48,740 nucleotides of DNA from Solobacterium sp. (GTDB lineage: Bacteria; Bacillota_I; Bacilli_A; Erysipelotrichales; Erysipelotrichaceae): positions 1 through 48,740 of the forward strand of contig JAFWEW010000025.1 of NCBI GenBank assembly GCA_017512725.1, written 5' to 3'. This document shows positions 38,077 to 47,937 of this stretch, in pieces. Both the position numbers and the translations under genes were made by a program. The stretch's first letter is position 1; every line of letters starts with the position of its first letter. The notes under the pieces are model-generated. The model ran no database searches, had not been told where the DNA came from, and worked only from the letters and a program-made list of their open reading frames with translations.

Positions 38077-41000
38077 TTATTCGAGATGGAAACCGGTGTC
38101 ATCCCAGTGACCCTGGCCGACCCAGTTGCCGTTTTCATCCCAGTAACCATACTGGCTGTAATCGGGCTGTACTTCGATCTGTACCCAGTTGCCGTTCTCA
38201 TCAATATAACCATTCACATCCGGGTTTTCGTAGTACTGTGCAACCGTACATGCAGTATTGTCGCTGCCGTCTGCGGTTGATGATCCGCCGCAGACTTTTA
38301 CCTGACCATAGAGATCTCCGACATAGCCTTTATAGAACCCGTTGTTGGAAGAAATCTCACCGATCGGATTGTCATCGACATAGACCGTGCCCCAGTATTC
38401 ACCGCCTCCGACGAGCCAGGAGAGATCCGCAAGGCAGGCACCCCACTGGTCGATGTCATTGTAGGCGTCGTGGAGACTGATGTTCCGTTCCGAGCCGGAA
38501 CAGATGCCGTTGGCACCGCCCCAGGATACCGTCAGGATACCCATCTGATCGAAGCGGGCACTGATGCCGCCCAGACCAAGGTATTCCGATTCGGATGCGG
38601 CATACTGGAGGTATTCATCCACACTGACCATTGGCATGGATTCCAGACCAGCACTGGACACCAGAGAAGTAACGGTTCCGCCGCCGTCCATGGCGAATTC
38701 TGCACGGACATGCGGGAAGGTGCCGTAGATATAAGTGACCGACTGAACATCATCCGGTGCCGGAATCGCTTCCGGAACACCCCAGATCTCTTCTTCTTTG
38801 TTCAGAAGCAGACGGTTGATGTTGCCCGGAATGTTCAGCGAACTCTTGTAAGAGGTATAATACGTTTCTTTTCCTTTTTCTGCCTTGTCGTAACCAACCC
38901 ATACACAGTTGGTGTACTGCGAGGTGCTTGCGACCATCCATTTGTCTTTCATCTGGCCGCGGGGAATGCCATACTGCACACCGTCAGAACCCCAGTCGGT
39001 AGTACCGGTCTTCGCATAGACCGGATAGCTTCTTGCCAGTACCTGCATGTAGTTGAAGTACGAACCGGTTACGTTGTTGGCTTCCAGTTCCGTTGCGAGG
39101 TAGGCACTTCCGGAGGAAAGGGCACGGACATTCTGATTCGCGGAATAGTATTCCGAACCATCGGAAGACATTACGACTTTTTCAATCGTATGCGGCTGGT
39201 TGTAGATGCCCTTGTTGATGAGCATTGCGTGAGCGCCAGCCAGTTCCTTACAGGTTGTTTCAAACGTAGTTCCGCCGATCGCATAGGAGAGATGGAAATT
39301 TTCCTGCTTGACTCTTGAGAAGCCGATCGACTGCAGATATTCAACCACTTTTTCCGGACCGATCTTGTTCACGACACGTTCCAGTGTCAGGATCGCCGGA
39401 ATGTTGAGGGAGTTGCCGACCGCATCCTTGATCGTGACATCGCCGGCATAGTTGCCGCTGGCATTGACCAGGACCATGCTTTCCATCGGATAGGTAATTG
39501 GCTTATCCAGCAGGACTTCATCCAGCGAGTAGCCCAGATACTCAAATGCAAGGGCATAGGAGAGCAGGGGCTTGACGCTGGAACCCGGCTGTTTGTAGTT
39601 CATCGTGGCACGGTTCAGAAGACGGGCACCGTCATAGTTGCGGCCGCCGCCGATTGCGACAATCGCACCATTCCGGTTATCCATGGAGATCATGGCAACC
39701 TGGATCAGATCATCCGGGAAGACAACGGTGGATTCTCCGTTCTGGATCGTTTCCACTTCTTCCTGCATCTGCCGGTTGAGGTGGGTATAGATGCTCATGC
39801 CCCGTACCGTCGGGTCGGAACCGGTCAGTTCCATGGCTTCTTCGAGAACAACGTCAATGTACGACTGGTACTGACTGTCTTCGGTTGCTTCACGGACATC
39901 ACCGACCAGCGTATCTTCAACCTTGATGCCTTTTGCCAGTTTGAGTTCGTCATCCGTGATATAACCGTGGTACTTCATCAGCTGCAGAACTTCATTGCGG
40001 CGGGTCGTACCGTAATCCAGATAGTCATACGGGTTATACCGGTTCGGCAGGTTTACGATGCCTGCCAGCATGGCTGCTTCCGAAAGATTCAGCTCATTGC
40101 AGTTCTTGCCGAAGTAGTACTGTGAGGCACGCTGCACACCGCGGATATTGCCGCCGAAGTTCAGCTTGTTGAGATATAGCGTGAAGATTTCCTTTTTCGA
40201 CAGGAGCTTTTCCAGCTTCATCGCAAGATAGATCTGCTGAACTTTATACTCAATCGATTTGGTACGTTCGGTACCGGTATCTTCGGCGTTCATCGATTCC
40301 ACCGAGAAGTAGGTATTCTTTACCAGCTGCATCGTGAAGGTGGAACCGCCCTGACCGAAGGAATGAGTTTTGATGTTGTCGATGAGCGCTTTGGTAAAAC
40401 GCGGGATGTCAAATCCGAAGTGGGAGAAGAAGCGGCTGTCTTCGACCGACAGGAACGCATCGACCAGTGCTTCCGGACATTTGTCATATGTGATGTTCTG
40501 ACGCAGGTAGACACCGACTTCCGTAACGAGTTCGCCCTGATCGTCATAGATCTTTGTCGACTCTTCACCGACGAAGTCCGTCAGGTTGAGATCCGGAGAA
40601 TTGCTGGTCATCTTGTTGATCATGACAATTCCCGTAATGCCGGCGATCAGTTCAAGTACGACGGCAACGACAAGAACCGCCGTCAGGATGACAAACCATT
40701 TCTTCGGCTTACCGGAAGAACCGGCTTTCTTTTTACCGGGTCCATCCGGATCGTTCGGTCCGCCGGTACCCGTTTCGGTCTGTTTTGTCTTTTTGCCTTT
40801 GAGAGGAGTTATTTCTTCCGGCTGTTCTTCTTCCTCCTCGTCTTCATACTCGTCATCATCATATTCATCGTCGTATTCGTCATCATAGTCGTAATCATAT
40901 TCCTCATCGTCATCTTCATATTCTTTGGTCTTGGCGTGTTTGGAATCTTCATACTCGTAATCATCCTCGTAGTCATCGTAATCGTCATACGCGTCATACT

Positions 41001-42636
41001 CGGAATCCTTCGCTTTCTGGTCCAGACTGCGGACATCGGAAAGATCGACGGTAACGGTTTTGCTGTTATCTGCTGAAGGAGTGAGCGTGGAAGAATTGAA
41101 TACCGGAGGAACGGCAGGGGGCTCTTTTTTCAGTGCATCGGACTGCTGTTTTTTCTTCAGAGCAGCTGCGTTAAGTGCAGCAGTTCCTGCAGCGGTTGCG
41201 CCCAGCAGCATCCCCGAAGCGGCACCTGAAGCCGCGGCGGCTGTACCGGCAGAAGCGGCTTTGAATGCCGGAGCGGTATAAGAAGACTTTGCCGGTTCAC
41301 TGAAGACCGATGTCTTTGTGCCGGAGAACGAAACCTCTGGTTCCTTTACAGAAGAGAACGACAGGGTCGCACCGGAAGAAGGCGTGGAATAGGAATTCAC
41401 CGGCTTCTGGCTGGCAGGAGCAGGAGACTTCTGAGGAATATTGAATGCCGGAGGCTGAACCGCTTTGGCTCCTGCAGGCCTGGATGCCGGTGCAGAGGTA
41501 AAGCCAATGGAAGCGGAGCCGGAATCGGCAGATTTGAATACCGGTGCAGAAGCGCTGCCGGCTGCAGAAGAACCGGAACCGACCGGCTTGAATACCGGTG
41601 CGGAAGCGGTATTGGCCGAAACAGAAGCAGAGTCAACCGGCTTGAATACCGGAGGCTTGTTCTGCGTCTGGGAAGAGGTACTGTAAACCTTGGTCGCATC
41701 CTGAGAAGGTGCGGCACGCATGCCATCAAACGGACGGATACTCTGCATCGGCTGATAAACCTGTGTCTTGGAAGGATCTGCAGCTGCTTTTCTGGATGTT
41801 GTTCTCGGACGGAACGGATCATCCACCGTGCTGCTGGAAGAAGCAGAATAGGAACTGCCATAGGAGACAGAGGATAGCTTTGAATTAACAGTCGTCTTTG
41901 GTGCTTCAGAAACAAACGCCTTTGGCTGTGTACCATAACCCGCATTGGAAGATGCTGCAGGGCGGTTAGAAGAAGCGGCAGGAATCTGTGCCGTGTTACG
42001 GATCGAACGGGAATCCTCCGGGAAGAAATTATTGTCCGGTGTCAGGATCGGACCGGAAGAAGTCTTGCCGGCGGCGTTTGGTTTATAGGGGCTTGCCTGC
42101 TGTCTGGGCGCACGGCTGCTGTTAACCGGAGCCGAAGCGGTTCTTGGAGACGAAGTGCCGTTGGAAGAAGGCAGGATCTTTTCCAGGGAGGAACGGGTCG
42201 ATGCACCGGAGCTGGAACCGGACGGGAACACATTAGTGTCGGCGGTAAGAACACGGCCGGAGCCGCCGGCAGAACGGCGGGCACTCATCCGGGCACGCTC
42301 ACTGTCATTCATGTCACGGGTCGTCACGGGGTCTTCAAAAAAGGAAAGATCGTATGGAGAAAAGACACGGTTCGTGCTGATCGTGGGACGTGTTCGCGGG
42401 GATTTCAGCGGCTGCCGTTTCACCGGTTCACTGGCAGGTTCCGGAGAACTGCTGGCCGGTGCGGAAGCGGGCGAAGCCGAAGGAAAATCCGGCGGCGTTG
42501 TGCGCTTTACCGGTTCATTATTGTTATAAGATTCCGGCGGTACGTTAAATACCGACTTTCGGGCCGGTTTGCCGCTGAAATACTGTGTATCTTCATAATC
42601 ATTGAAATCCGATACGTTTTTTTCAAAATCTTCCAT
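38077..42636 (-). CDS. Giant class A penicillin-binding protein (PBP1A type)
   Basis: This 1519-residue bifunctional enzyme polymerises glycan and crosslinks peptides in the cell wall. A cytoplasmic head of about 645 residues is disordered: Ser/Pro/Ala-rich, with repeats and a Tyr/Asp/Glu-rich block near 545-605. One membrane helix (about 646-675) follows. The GT51 transglycosylase domain starts with VEDSRFFSHFGFD and GGSTFTMQLVKN. The transpeptidase domain has SSVK (Ser1019), SLN (Ser1076) and KTGT (Lys1209). After it comes an extracellular C-terminal region ending in DENGNW repeats. Usual PBP1A proteins are 700-900 residues. The ATG at 42636 has GGAGG eleven bases upstream; a TTG at 42654 overlaps that site. 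It is divergent from dnaE and ends at a UUCG-loop terminator. Confidence 0.93.
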   Translation of the reverse strand: MEDFEKNVSDFNDYEDTQYFSGKPARKSVFNVPPESYNNNEPVKRTTPPDFPSASPASAPASSSPEPASEPVKRQPLKSPRTRPTISTNRVFSPYDLSFFEDPVTTRDMNDSERARMSARRSAGGSGRVLTADTNVFPSGSSSGASTRSSLEKILPSSNGTSSPRTASAPVNSSRAPRQQASPYKPNAAGKTSSGPILTPDNNFFPEDSRSIRNTAQIPAASSNRPAASSNAGYGTQPKAFVSEAPKTTVNSKLSSVSYGSSYSASSSSTVDDPFRPRTTSRKAAADPSKTQVYQPMQSIRPFDGMRAAPSQDATKVYSTSSQTQNKPPVFKPVDSASVSANTASAPVFKPVGSGSSAAGSASAPVFKSADSGSASIGFTSAPASRPAGAKAVQPPAFNIPQKSPAPASQKPVNSYSTPSSGATLSFSSVKEPEVSFSGTKTSVFSEPAKSSYTAPAFKAASAGTAAAASGAASGMLLGATAAGTAALNAAALKKKQQSDALKKEPPAVPPVFNSSTLTPSADNSKTVTVDLSDVRSLDQKAKDSEYDAYDDYDDYEDDYEYEDSKHAKTKEYEDDDEEYDYDYDDEYDDEYDDDEYEDEEEEEQPEEITPLKGKKTKQTETGTGGPNDPDGPGKKKAGSSGKPKKWFVILTAVLVVAVVLELIAGITGIVMINKMTSNSPDLNLTDFVGEESTKIYDDQGELVTEVGVYLRQNITYDKCPEALVDAFLSVEDSRFFSHFGFDIPRFTKALIDNIKTHSFGQGGSTFTMQLVKNTYFSVESMNAEDTGTERTKSIEYKVQQIYLAMKLEKLLSKKEIFTLYLNKLNFGGNIRGVQRASQYYFGKNCNELNLSEAAMLAGIVNLPNRYNPYDYLDYGTTRRNEVLQLMKYHGYITDDELKLAKGIKVEDTLVGDVREATEDSQYQSYIDVVLEEAMELTGSDPTVRGMSIYTHLNRQMQEEVETIQNGESTVVFPDDLIQVAMISMDNRNGAIVAIGGGRNYDGARLLNRATMNYKQPGSSVKPLLSYALAFEYLGYSLDEVLLDKPITYPMESMVLVNASGNYAGDVTIKDAVGNSLNIPAILTLERVVNKIGPEKVVEYLQSIGFSRVKQENFHLSYAIGGTTFETTCKELAGAHAMLINKGIYNQPHTIEKVVMSSDGSEYYSANQNVRALSSGSAYLATELEANNVTGSYFNYMQVLARSYPVYAKTGTTDWGSDGVQYGIPRGQMKDKWMVASTSQYTNCVWVGYDKAEKGKETYYTSYKSSLNIPGNINRLLLNKEEEIWGVPEAIPAPDDVQSVTYIYGTFPHVRAEFAMDGGGTVTSLVSSAGLESMPMVSVDEYLQYAASESEYLGLGGISARFDQMGILTVSWGGANGICSGSERNISLHDAYNDIDQWGACLADLSWLVGGGEYWGTVYVDDNPIGEISSNNGFYKGYVGDLYGQVKVCGGSSTADGSDNTACTVAQYYENPDVNGYIDENGNWVQIEVQPDYSQYGYWDENGNWVGQGHWDDTGFHLE
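41493..41652 (-). repeat. 54-bp repeats in the PBP disordered head
   Basis: Three copies of an 18-residue unit starting PVFK-[PS] occur with a 54-bp period (PPVFKPVDSAS, APVFKPVGSGS, APVFKSADSGS). They are degenerate at the DNA level but keep frame. Confidence 0.7.
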
Positions 42637-42724
42637 ACGAAAAAAAACCTCCAAAAAGATGCCTGTTTATTTTACCATGCGCGATTATATATTAAAAGCC
42701 AATGATTCGCGGTGTTCCGGGCAG

Positions 42725-42733
42725 TGCTACAAT
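42725..42733 (+). promoter_or_regulatory. dnaE extended -10 promoter, leaderless geometry
   Basis: TGC-TACAAT ends at 42733, and the dnaE ATG is at 42740, six bases on, the same geometry as at 9300-9317. No Shine-Dalgarno sequence can fit. Confidence 0.5.
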
Positions 42734-42739
42734 AGGGGC

Positions 42740-45700
42740 ATGACGACACACCTGATGGTACGCAGCTGCTATACCATGCTTGGCAGTACCATACGGATCC
42801 AGGAACTGGTTTCAGCCGCAAAAAATCTCGGCTATGACGCGGTGGCTCTCTGTGATCACAATGTGATGCACGGTGCCGCGGCTTTTTCACATGCCTGTGC
42901 GAAAGAGGGCATCCGTCCTATTTACGGGCTGGAACTCGATGTGCAGATGGACGAAAAGGCAGTTCCGTTTCTTTTGCTGGCAAAAACCAATACCGGCTAT
43001 CAGAACCTCATGACATTAAGTACCAGTATTTCCTGTACGGAAACACCGGTGCCGTTTGCGGAATTCCGGGAACATCTCGACGGCCTCTCCGTGATCGTCT
43101 ACGGCGAAGGCGGATGGATGGAAAAAGAAATGCTGGAAGATGACCGGGAAGGCATCGTAACGAAGCTCGAAGTACTGCGCAGGGAACTGGGGGAATTTGA
43201 CGTCGCACTTTCCTATCAGGATGCTTCGATGTGGCGGATGAAGAACCGGCTTCTGAAATCCTGTGCTGCCGCTCTGCGCATTCCGACGGTGGCACTGAAT
43301 AAAATCTATTATCTCCGTTCCGAAGATGCCCGCATCTTTCATATGCTGCGGTGCATCCGCACCCAGCGGACCCTGCAGGATTCCTCGCTGCCGCAGATCA
43401 ACGGCCGCTGGTTCTGCTCCAAAGAAGAGATGGAAAAGCTCTATGATGCCGATGATCTTGCCCGTACCGATGCGATCGCTGCCGAATGCCGGGCAGACGG
43501 GCAGATGGAACAGACCAGTCTGCCGAATTATGAAGTGCCGGAGGGATTTACTTCTGATCAGTACCTGACGCGGCTCTGTCTTGCGGGGCTGCAGAAGCGC
43601 ATGCAGGGGAAACAGCCTTCGGGGGAATATCTTGACCGGCTGAAATATGAACTGGACGTCATCACCAAGATGAAGTTCTCTGATTATTTCCTGATCGTCT
43701 ATGACTTTATCCGTTTTGCCCGGAAACAGGGCATTTATGTCGGACCCGGACGAGGTTCCGCTGCAGGTTCACTGGTTTCCTACTGTATCGGTATTACGAT
43801 GGTCGATCCTCTGAAATACGGTCTTCTGTTTGAACGGTTTCTGAATCCGGACCGCGTGACCATGCCGGATATCGATACCGATATTCCCGATGACCGCAGA
43901 GATGAAGTAATTGCGTATGTACGGGACCGCTATGGAAGCGACCATGTCGCAAACATCGTTACCTTCAACACCTTTGGGGCCAAGCAGGTCCTGCGGGACC
44001 TCGGCAAGGTGATGGGCATCCCGTCGAGAGATATTGACATGCTCTGCCGGATGATTCCGAACGGTACCAAGGTAACGCTCCGTTCAGCATTACTGGATAA
44101 TCCGAAACTGCGTCAGATCGTAAAGGCGGAAGAGCGCTACAGCGAACTGTTCCGCAATGCCGCAAAGCTGGAAGGCCTGCCGCGCCATACCGGCATCCAC
44201 CCGGCGGGCGTGATCCTTTCTTCAAAATCCCTGGATCACATCCTGCCGATGATGAACGGAGAAGAAGGGCTGCGCACCAGCCAGTTCCCTTCGGAATACC
44301 TGGAAGAACGGGGCCTGATCAAGATGGATTTCCTGAGTCTACGCAACCTGACCATGATCGATGCGATGGTAAAGCGGATCCAGATCAAAGAACCGGACTT
44401 TAAAATCCTGGAGATTCCCGAGAATGATTCCGCGACCTTTGATGTGTTCCGCAGAGGAGATACCAACGGGATTTTCCAGTTTGAATCGGAAGGCATGAAG
44501 AACCTTCTGAAGCGTATCAAGCCAAACTGTTTTGAAGACATCGTTGCGGCCATGGCCCTGTTCCGCCCGGCCAGTTCCGACAGCATCCCTCTGTACCTGA
44601 AAAACAAGCAGGATCCTGCCAACATTGAATATCCGGCAGAGCATCTGGAAGATATCCTGAAGGATACCTATGGGGTATTGATTTATCAGGAACAGTCCAT
44701 GCGCCTGGCACAGAGGGCGGCCGGGTTCACGCCCGGACAGGCGGACCAGCTGCGGAAAGCGATGTCCAAGAAAAAGGAAGAAGAACTTCTCGGCATGAAG
44801 GATGCCTTTGTGAAAGGGTGTGTCAGAAACGGGTATTCGAAGGAAACGGGAGAAGAGCTGTTTGATCTTGTCCTAAAGTTCGGAGGATACGGCTTCAACA
44901 AATCCCATGCGGTCGCCTATGGCATGATCGCCTGGCAGACGGCCTGGCTCAAAGCGCATTATCCTTTGATTTTCTATGCGGCACTGATTGATTCACTTCT
45001 GGGAGACAGCGGCCGGATCGGCCAGTATGTCGATGAGTGCAGAAGAAGGAACATCCGCGTGTATGGACCGGATGTATCCTTATCCCAGTCGGCGACGGCA
45101 GAAGAAAACAGCGGGATCCGGCTCCCGCTTTCGGCAGTTAAAAATGTTGGGGAACATGCGGCTTCCATCATTCTGGAAGAACGGGAGAAACGGCCCTTTG
45201 ATGACTATTTTGACTTTGTGGCACGGGTCAGTGCCTGCCGTATTCCTTCTTCCGTCATCGAGGCACTGATCGATGCCGGTGCCCTGGACTGTTTTATGGA
45301 GAACCGGGCGACGATGAAACATGGTCTCGAAGAGGCGATCCGGTATGGGGAACTCGTACGGATTGAAGAAAACGGCCAGACCGTTCTGGATCTCTCTCTG
45401 GTATCCAAGCCGGTGCTCGTGAACATGCATGACGCAAAGGAAGTGTTAAGGGAAAAGGAGATCGAGACGCTTGGCTTTACGCTTGGCGCCCATCCGATCA
45501 TCGAAGTTCGTAACCGCCTTGGCATCCACAAGCCTTCCCTGGTGACATTGAACGGGGCACAGGGAAATGTATCTTCTTTTGCCTATGTCTCCTCCATGTG
45601 GAACCATATGACCAAAAAGGGAGAGAAGATGGCATTTCTGAAGGTTTCGGATGAAACGGCAGATCTGGATGTACTCGTTATGCCAAGACAGCTGCGGCAG

Positions 45701-45799
45701 TATGAGGATGTACTCCGGAAGGGCATCTACATCGAGTTTGATGGTAAAATGAGTGATGACGGGCGCTGCATCCTGAATACGATGCGGGTCGTTTCCTGA
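42740..45799 (+). CDS. dnaE: DNA polymerase III subunit alpha
   Basis: DnaE is a replicative C-family DNA polymerase; in Firmicutes it extends RNA primers before PolC takes over. The 1019-residue protein has an N-terminal PHP domain (MVRSCYTML, ALCDHNVMHG), the palm with VGPGRGSAAGSLVSYCIGIT and the catalytic aspartates in MPDIDTDIPDDRRDE. Fingers and helix-hairpin-helix regions (FNKSHAVAYGMIAWQTAWLK) and a C-terminal OB fold (NHMTKKGEKMAFLKVSDETA) follow. It is a little shorter than typical DnaE1. I start at 42740: earlier in-frame ATGs lie in the promoter region shared with the PBP gene, and homology begins here. Confidence 0.94.
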   Translation: MTTHLMVRSCYTMLGSTIRIQELVSAAKNLGYDAVALCDHNVMHGAAAFSHACAKEGIRPIYGLELDVQMDEKAVPFLLLAKTNTGYQNLMTLSTSISCTETPVPFAEFREHLDGLSVIVYGEGGWMEKEMLEDDREGIVTKLEVLRRELGEFDVALSYQDASMWRMKNRLLKSCAAALRIPTVALNKIYYLRSEDARIFHMLRCIRTQRTLQDSSLPQINGRWFCSKEEMEKLYDADDLARTDAIAAECRADGQMEQTSLPNYEVPEGFTSDQYLTRLCLAGLQKRMQGKQPSGEYLDRLKYELDVITKMKFSDYFLIVYDFIRFARKQGIYVGPGRGSAAGSLVSYCIGITMVDPLKYGLLFERFLNPDRVTMPDIDTDIPDDRRDEVIAYVRDRYGSDHVANIVTFNTFGAKQVLRDLGKVMGIPSRDIDMLCRMIPNGTKVTLRSALLDNPKLRQIVKAEERYSELFRNAAKLEGLPRHTGIHPAGVILSSKSLDHILPMMNGEEGLRTSQFPSEYLEERGLIKMDFLSLRNLTMIDAMVKRIQIKEPDFKILEIPENDSATFDVFRRGDTNGIFQFESEGMKNLLKRIKPNCFEDIVAAMALFRPASSDSIPLYLKNKQDPANIEYPAEHLEDILKDTYGVLIYQEQSMRLAQRAAGFTPGQADQLRKAMSKKKEEELLGMKDAFVKGCVRNGYSKETGEELFDLVLKFGGYGFNKSHAVAYGMIAWQTAWLKAHYPLIFYAALIDSLLGDSGRIGQYVDECRRRNIRVYGPDVSLSQSATAEENSGIRLPLSAVKNVGEHAASIILEEREKRPFDDYFDFVARVSACRIPSSVIEALIDAGALDCFMENRATMKHGLEEAIRYGELVRIEENGQTVLDLSLVSKPVLVNMHDAKEVLREKEIETLGFTLGAHPIIEVRNRLGIHKPSLVTLNGAQGNVSSFAYVSSMWNHMTKKGEKMAFLKVSDETADLDVLVMPRQLRQYEDVLRKGIYIEFDGKMSDDGRCILNTMRVVS

Positions 45800-45821
45800 A
45801 TACAGAAAGGAAGTACAACAT

Positions 45822-46484
45822 ATGGCAAAACTTCTGATCGTGGATGATGAAAAAAACATACGGCAGGTCGTAAAAGAGTATGCCGTTTTGAACGGATATG
45901 AAGCCGATGAGGCCGAGGATGGCCTGCAGGCAATCGAACTGTTCCGTGAGAATGAATATGACTGCGTGATTCTGGATATCATGATGCCCAAGCTGGACGG
46001 GTTTTCGGCCTGCAAACAGATCCGGGCCATCCGGCCGGTGCCGATGATCATGCTGTCGGCACGGCAGGAAGAATATGATAAGCTGTTCGGGTTCGAACTC
46101 GGCGTTGATGACTATGTCGTCAAGCCGTTTTCTCCAAAGGAACTGATGGCAAGAGTCAAGGTCGTGCTGGACCGTACCAGAAGAACCGATAATTCCATTC
46201 TGAATTTCGGCGGTTTAAAAATTGATGCGGCCGGCCGGAGTGTGACGGTGGATGGGGAGAAGGCGAACCTGACCCCCAAGGAGATCGATCTTCTGCTGTA
46301 CCTTGTCGAACACCGTAATACCGCACTTTCACGGACAAAGCTTCTGGAAGAAGTGTGGAATTATGATTATTTCGGAGATGACCGTACGGTCGATACCCAT
46401 ATCAAGATGCTGAGACATAATCTCGGTCCGTACCGGGACTATATCGTTACCGTACGCGGAATGGGGTATAAGTTTGAAGCTTGA
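45822..46484 (+). CDS. OmpR-family response regulator
   Basis: The 220-residue protein has a receiver domain with the acidic pair DDE (8-10), the phosphorylated Asp52 (CVILDIMMPKLDG), Ser/Thr in MIMLSAR and Lys in DYVVKPFSP. A winged-helix DNA-binding domain follows (LTPKEIDLLLYLVEHRNTALSRTKLLEEVW, then VDTHIKMLRHNLG, VRGMGYKFEA). It should activate or repress genes when phosphorylated by the histidine kinase encoded next, which it overlaps by 11 bp. A clear AGAAAGGAAG ribosome site precedes the ATG. The regulated genes and signal are not evident; no binding site is visible upstream. Confidence 0.94.
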   Translation: MAKLLIVDDEKNIRQVVKEYAVLNGYEADEAEDGLQAIELFRENEYDCVILDIMMPKLDGFSACKQIRAIRPVPMIMLSARQEEYDKLFGFELGVDDYVVKPFSPKELMARVKVVLDRTRRTDNSILNFGGLKIDAAGRSVTVDGEKANLTPKEIDLLLYLVEHRNTALSRTKLLEEVWNYDYFGDDRTVDTHIKMLRHNLGPYRDYIVTVRGMGYKFEA

Positions 46485-47937
46485 CAGACACGGGATCCGC
46501 TTCTCTTTCTGGCTGGTATTCATTCTGTTTGCGATCGGTGTGGTATTTCTGCTCGGCGTTCTTCAGTTTTCGCTGATCAAGCCGTACTACCGCAACAGCA
46601 AGCTCACGAATGTCAAAGAGATCGGGAATGAGATCCAGCAGTATGTAATCAATCAGAACGGAAACAGCGCGGCGATGAACCGCGCCTTTCAGGTTGCCGT
46701 AAACAACAATGTCTGCGTAGCGATCTACAATACCTCCGGCTTCAAGATCTACTCTGCAGACTCCCTTGGAAGCGGGTGTGTGTTCAATGCCGGCTCTTCC
46801 ACCGATTATGAGATCGATACTTCGGATGGCTATGCGATGAAGCAGCTGCTGGACAGCGGCAACGGGGAAGCCAGCATCAATCTGGTCAACCAGCGTACGA
46901 ATCAGGATATGGTCGTCTACGGGCGGAAGATCCATTCCAACCTGATGAACTATTACCTGTTCGTCAATTCCCCGCTGGAACCGGTCGATTCGATCGTTGC
47001 ATTCTTTGGCCGGCAGTACGTGATCTTTACGTTTGTGATCCTGCTGGCTGCCTCGTTTGTATCACTTCTGATCGCCGGAAGACTGGTACGGCCGATCGTT
47101 CATATGAACCAGGAAGCGGATAAGCTTGCGGCAGCGGATTACTCCTGTACGTTTGAAGGCGGATCCTTTACGGAAACCAAAGAACTTGCGGAATCGCTGA
47201 ATGATGCGACCCGGAAGCTTTCCAAGATCGATGAGCTGCGGAAAGACCTGATTGCCAATGTCAGCCATGATATCAAGACTCCGCTTACGTCGATCCGTGC
47301 CTATGCGGAGATGATCCGTGATATCTCCGGAGAGATTCCGGAGAAACGGGATGAACATCTGGATGTCATTATCTCGGAAGCAGATTATCTGGACCGTCTT
47401 GTCGTTGACATGAGCGAGCTTTCCAAACTGCAGAGCGGAACCTATGTGCTCAAGGAAGAAAACTTTGATCTTTCTGCCGTTATCCGCAATGTCGTCCGTC
47501 TGAATTCCGTCATGATCGAAGAGGGGAAGCTTCATGTGACGATCGATACCCCGCCGCTGCTGGTTGTTTACGGGGATGAGACCAAACTGACGGAAGTGAT
47601 CTACAACTTCCTGTCCAATGCGGTGAAGCATACACCGGAAAACGGCAATATTACGATCCGTGCATTTGTGAAAGAAGACGAAGAAACCGTCCGGGTCGAA
47701 GTAAAGGATGAAGGGGAAGGAATCTCCGAAGAAGAACTGCCGCTGATCTGGGACCGCTATCAGAAGTCAAGCCGTTCCTTTTCCAGATCGATGTCTTCCA
47801 CCGGTCTTGGTCTTTCCATCGTAAAGGCCATTCTGGACAGCCATCATGCCCAGTACGGGGTCGAGTCTGAAAAAGGCAAGGGTGCGATGTTCTGGTTCGA
47901 GCTCCATAACCCGAAAGTCGTCGAGGAAGAAGCCTGA
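46474..47937 (+). CDS. Sensor histidine kinase
   Basis: The 487-residue membrane kinase has one helix near 11-34, an extracellular sensor domain of about 140 residues, a second helix near 182-203, a HAMP linker, the phosphoacceptor His265 (ANVSHDIKTPLTSIRAYAEM) and a HATPase domain with N box (NFLSNAVKHTPENG), G1 (VKDEGEGISEEELP) and G2 (STGLGLSIVKAI). It starts with TTG at 46474 inside the regulator gene, with GGGGT six bases upstream; that start gives a normal N-terminus. It should phosphorylate the adjacent response regulator. The sensor domain (VAIYNTSGFKIYSADSLGSG) looks like a small dCache/PAS-type fold. The signal is unknown. Confidence 0.94.
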   Translation: MKLDRHGIRFSFWLVFILFAIGVVFLLGVLQFSLIKPYYRNSKLTNVKEIGNEIQQYVINQNGNSAAMNRAFQVAVNNNVCVAIYNTSGFKIYSADSLGSGCVFNAGSSTDYEIDTSDGYAMKQLLDSGNGEASINLVNQRTNQDMVVYGRKIHSNLMNYYLFVNSPLEPVDSIVAFFGRQYVIFTFVILLAASFVSLLIAGRLVRPIVHMNQEADKLAAADYSCTFEGGSFTETKELAESLNDATRKLSKIDELRKDLIANVSHDIKTPLTSIRAYAEMIRDISGEIPEKRDEHLDVIISEADYLDRLVVDMSELSKLQSGTYVLKEENFDLSAVIRNVVRLNSVMIEEGKLHVTIDTPPLLVVYGDETKLTEVIYNFLSNAVKHTPENGNITIRAFVKEDEETVRVEVKDEGEGISEEELPLIWDRYQKSSRSFSRSMSSTGLGLSIVKAILDSHHAQYGVESEKGKGAMFWFELHNPKVVEEEA

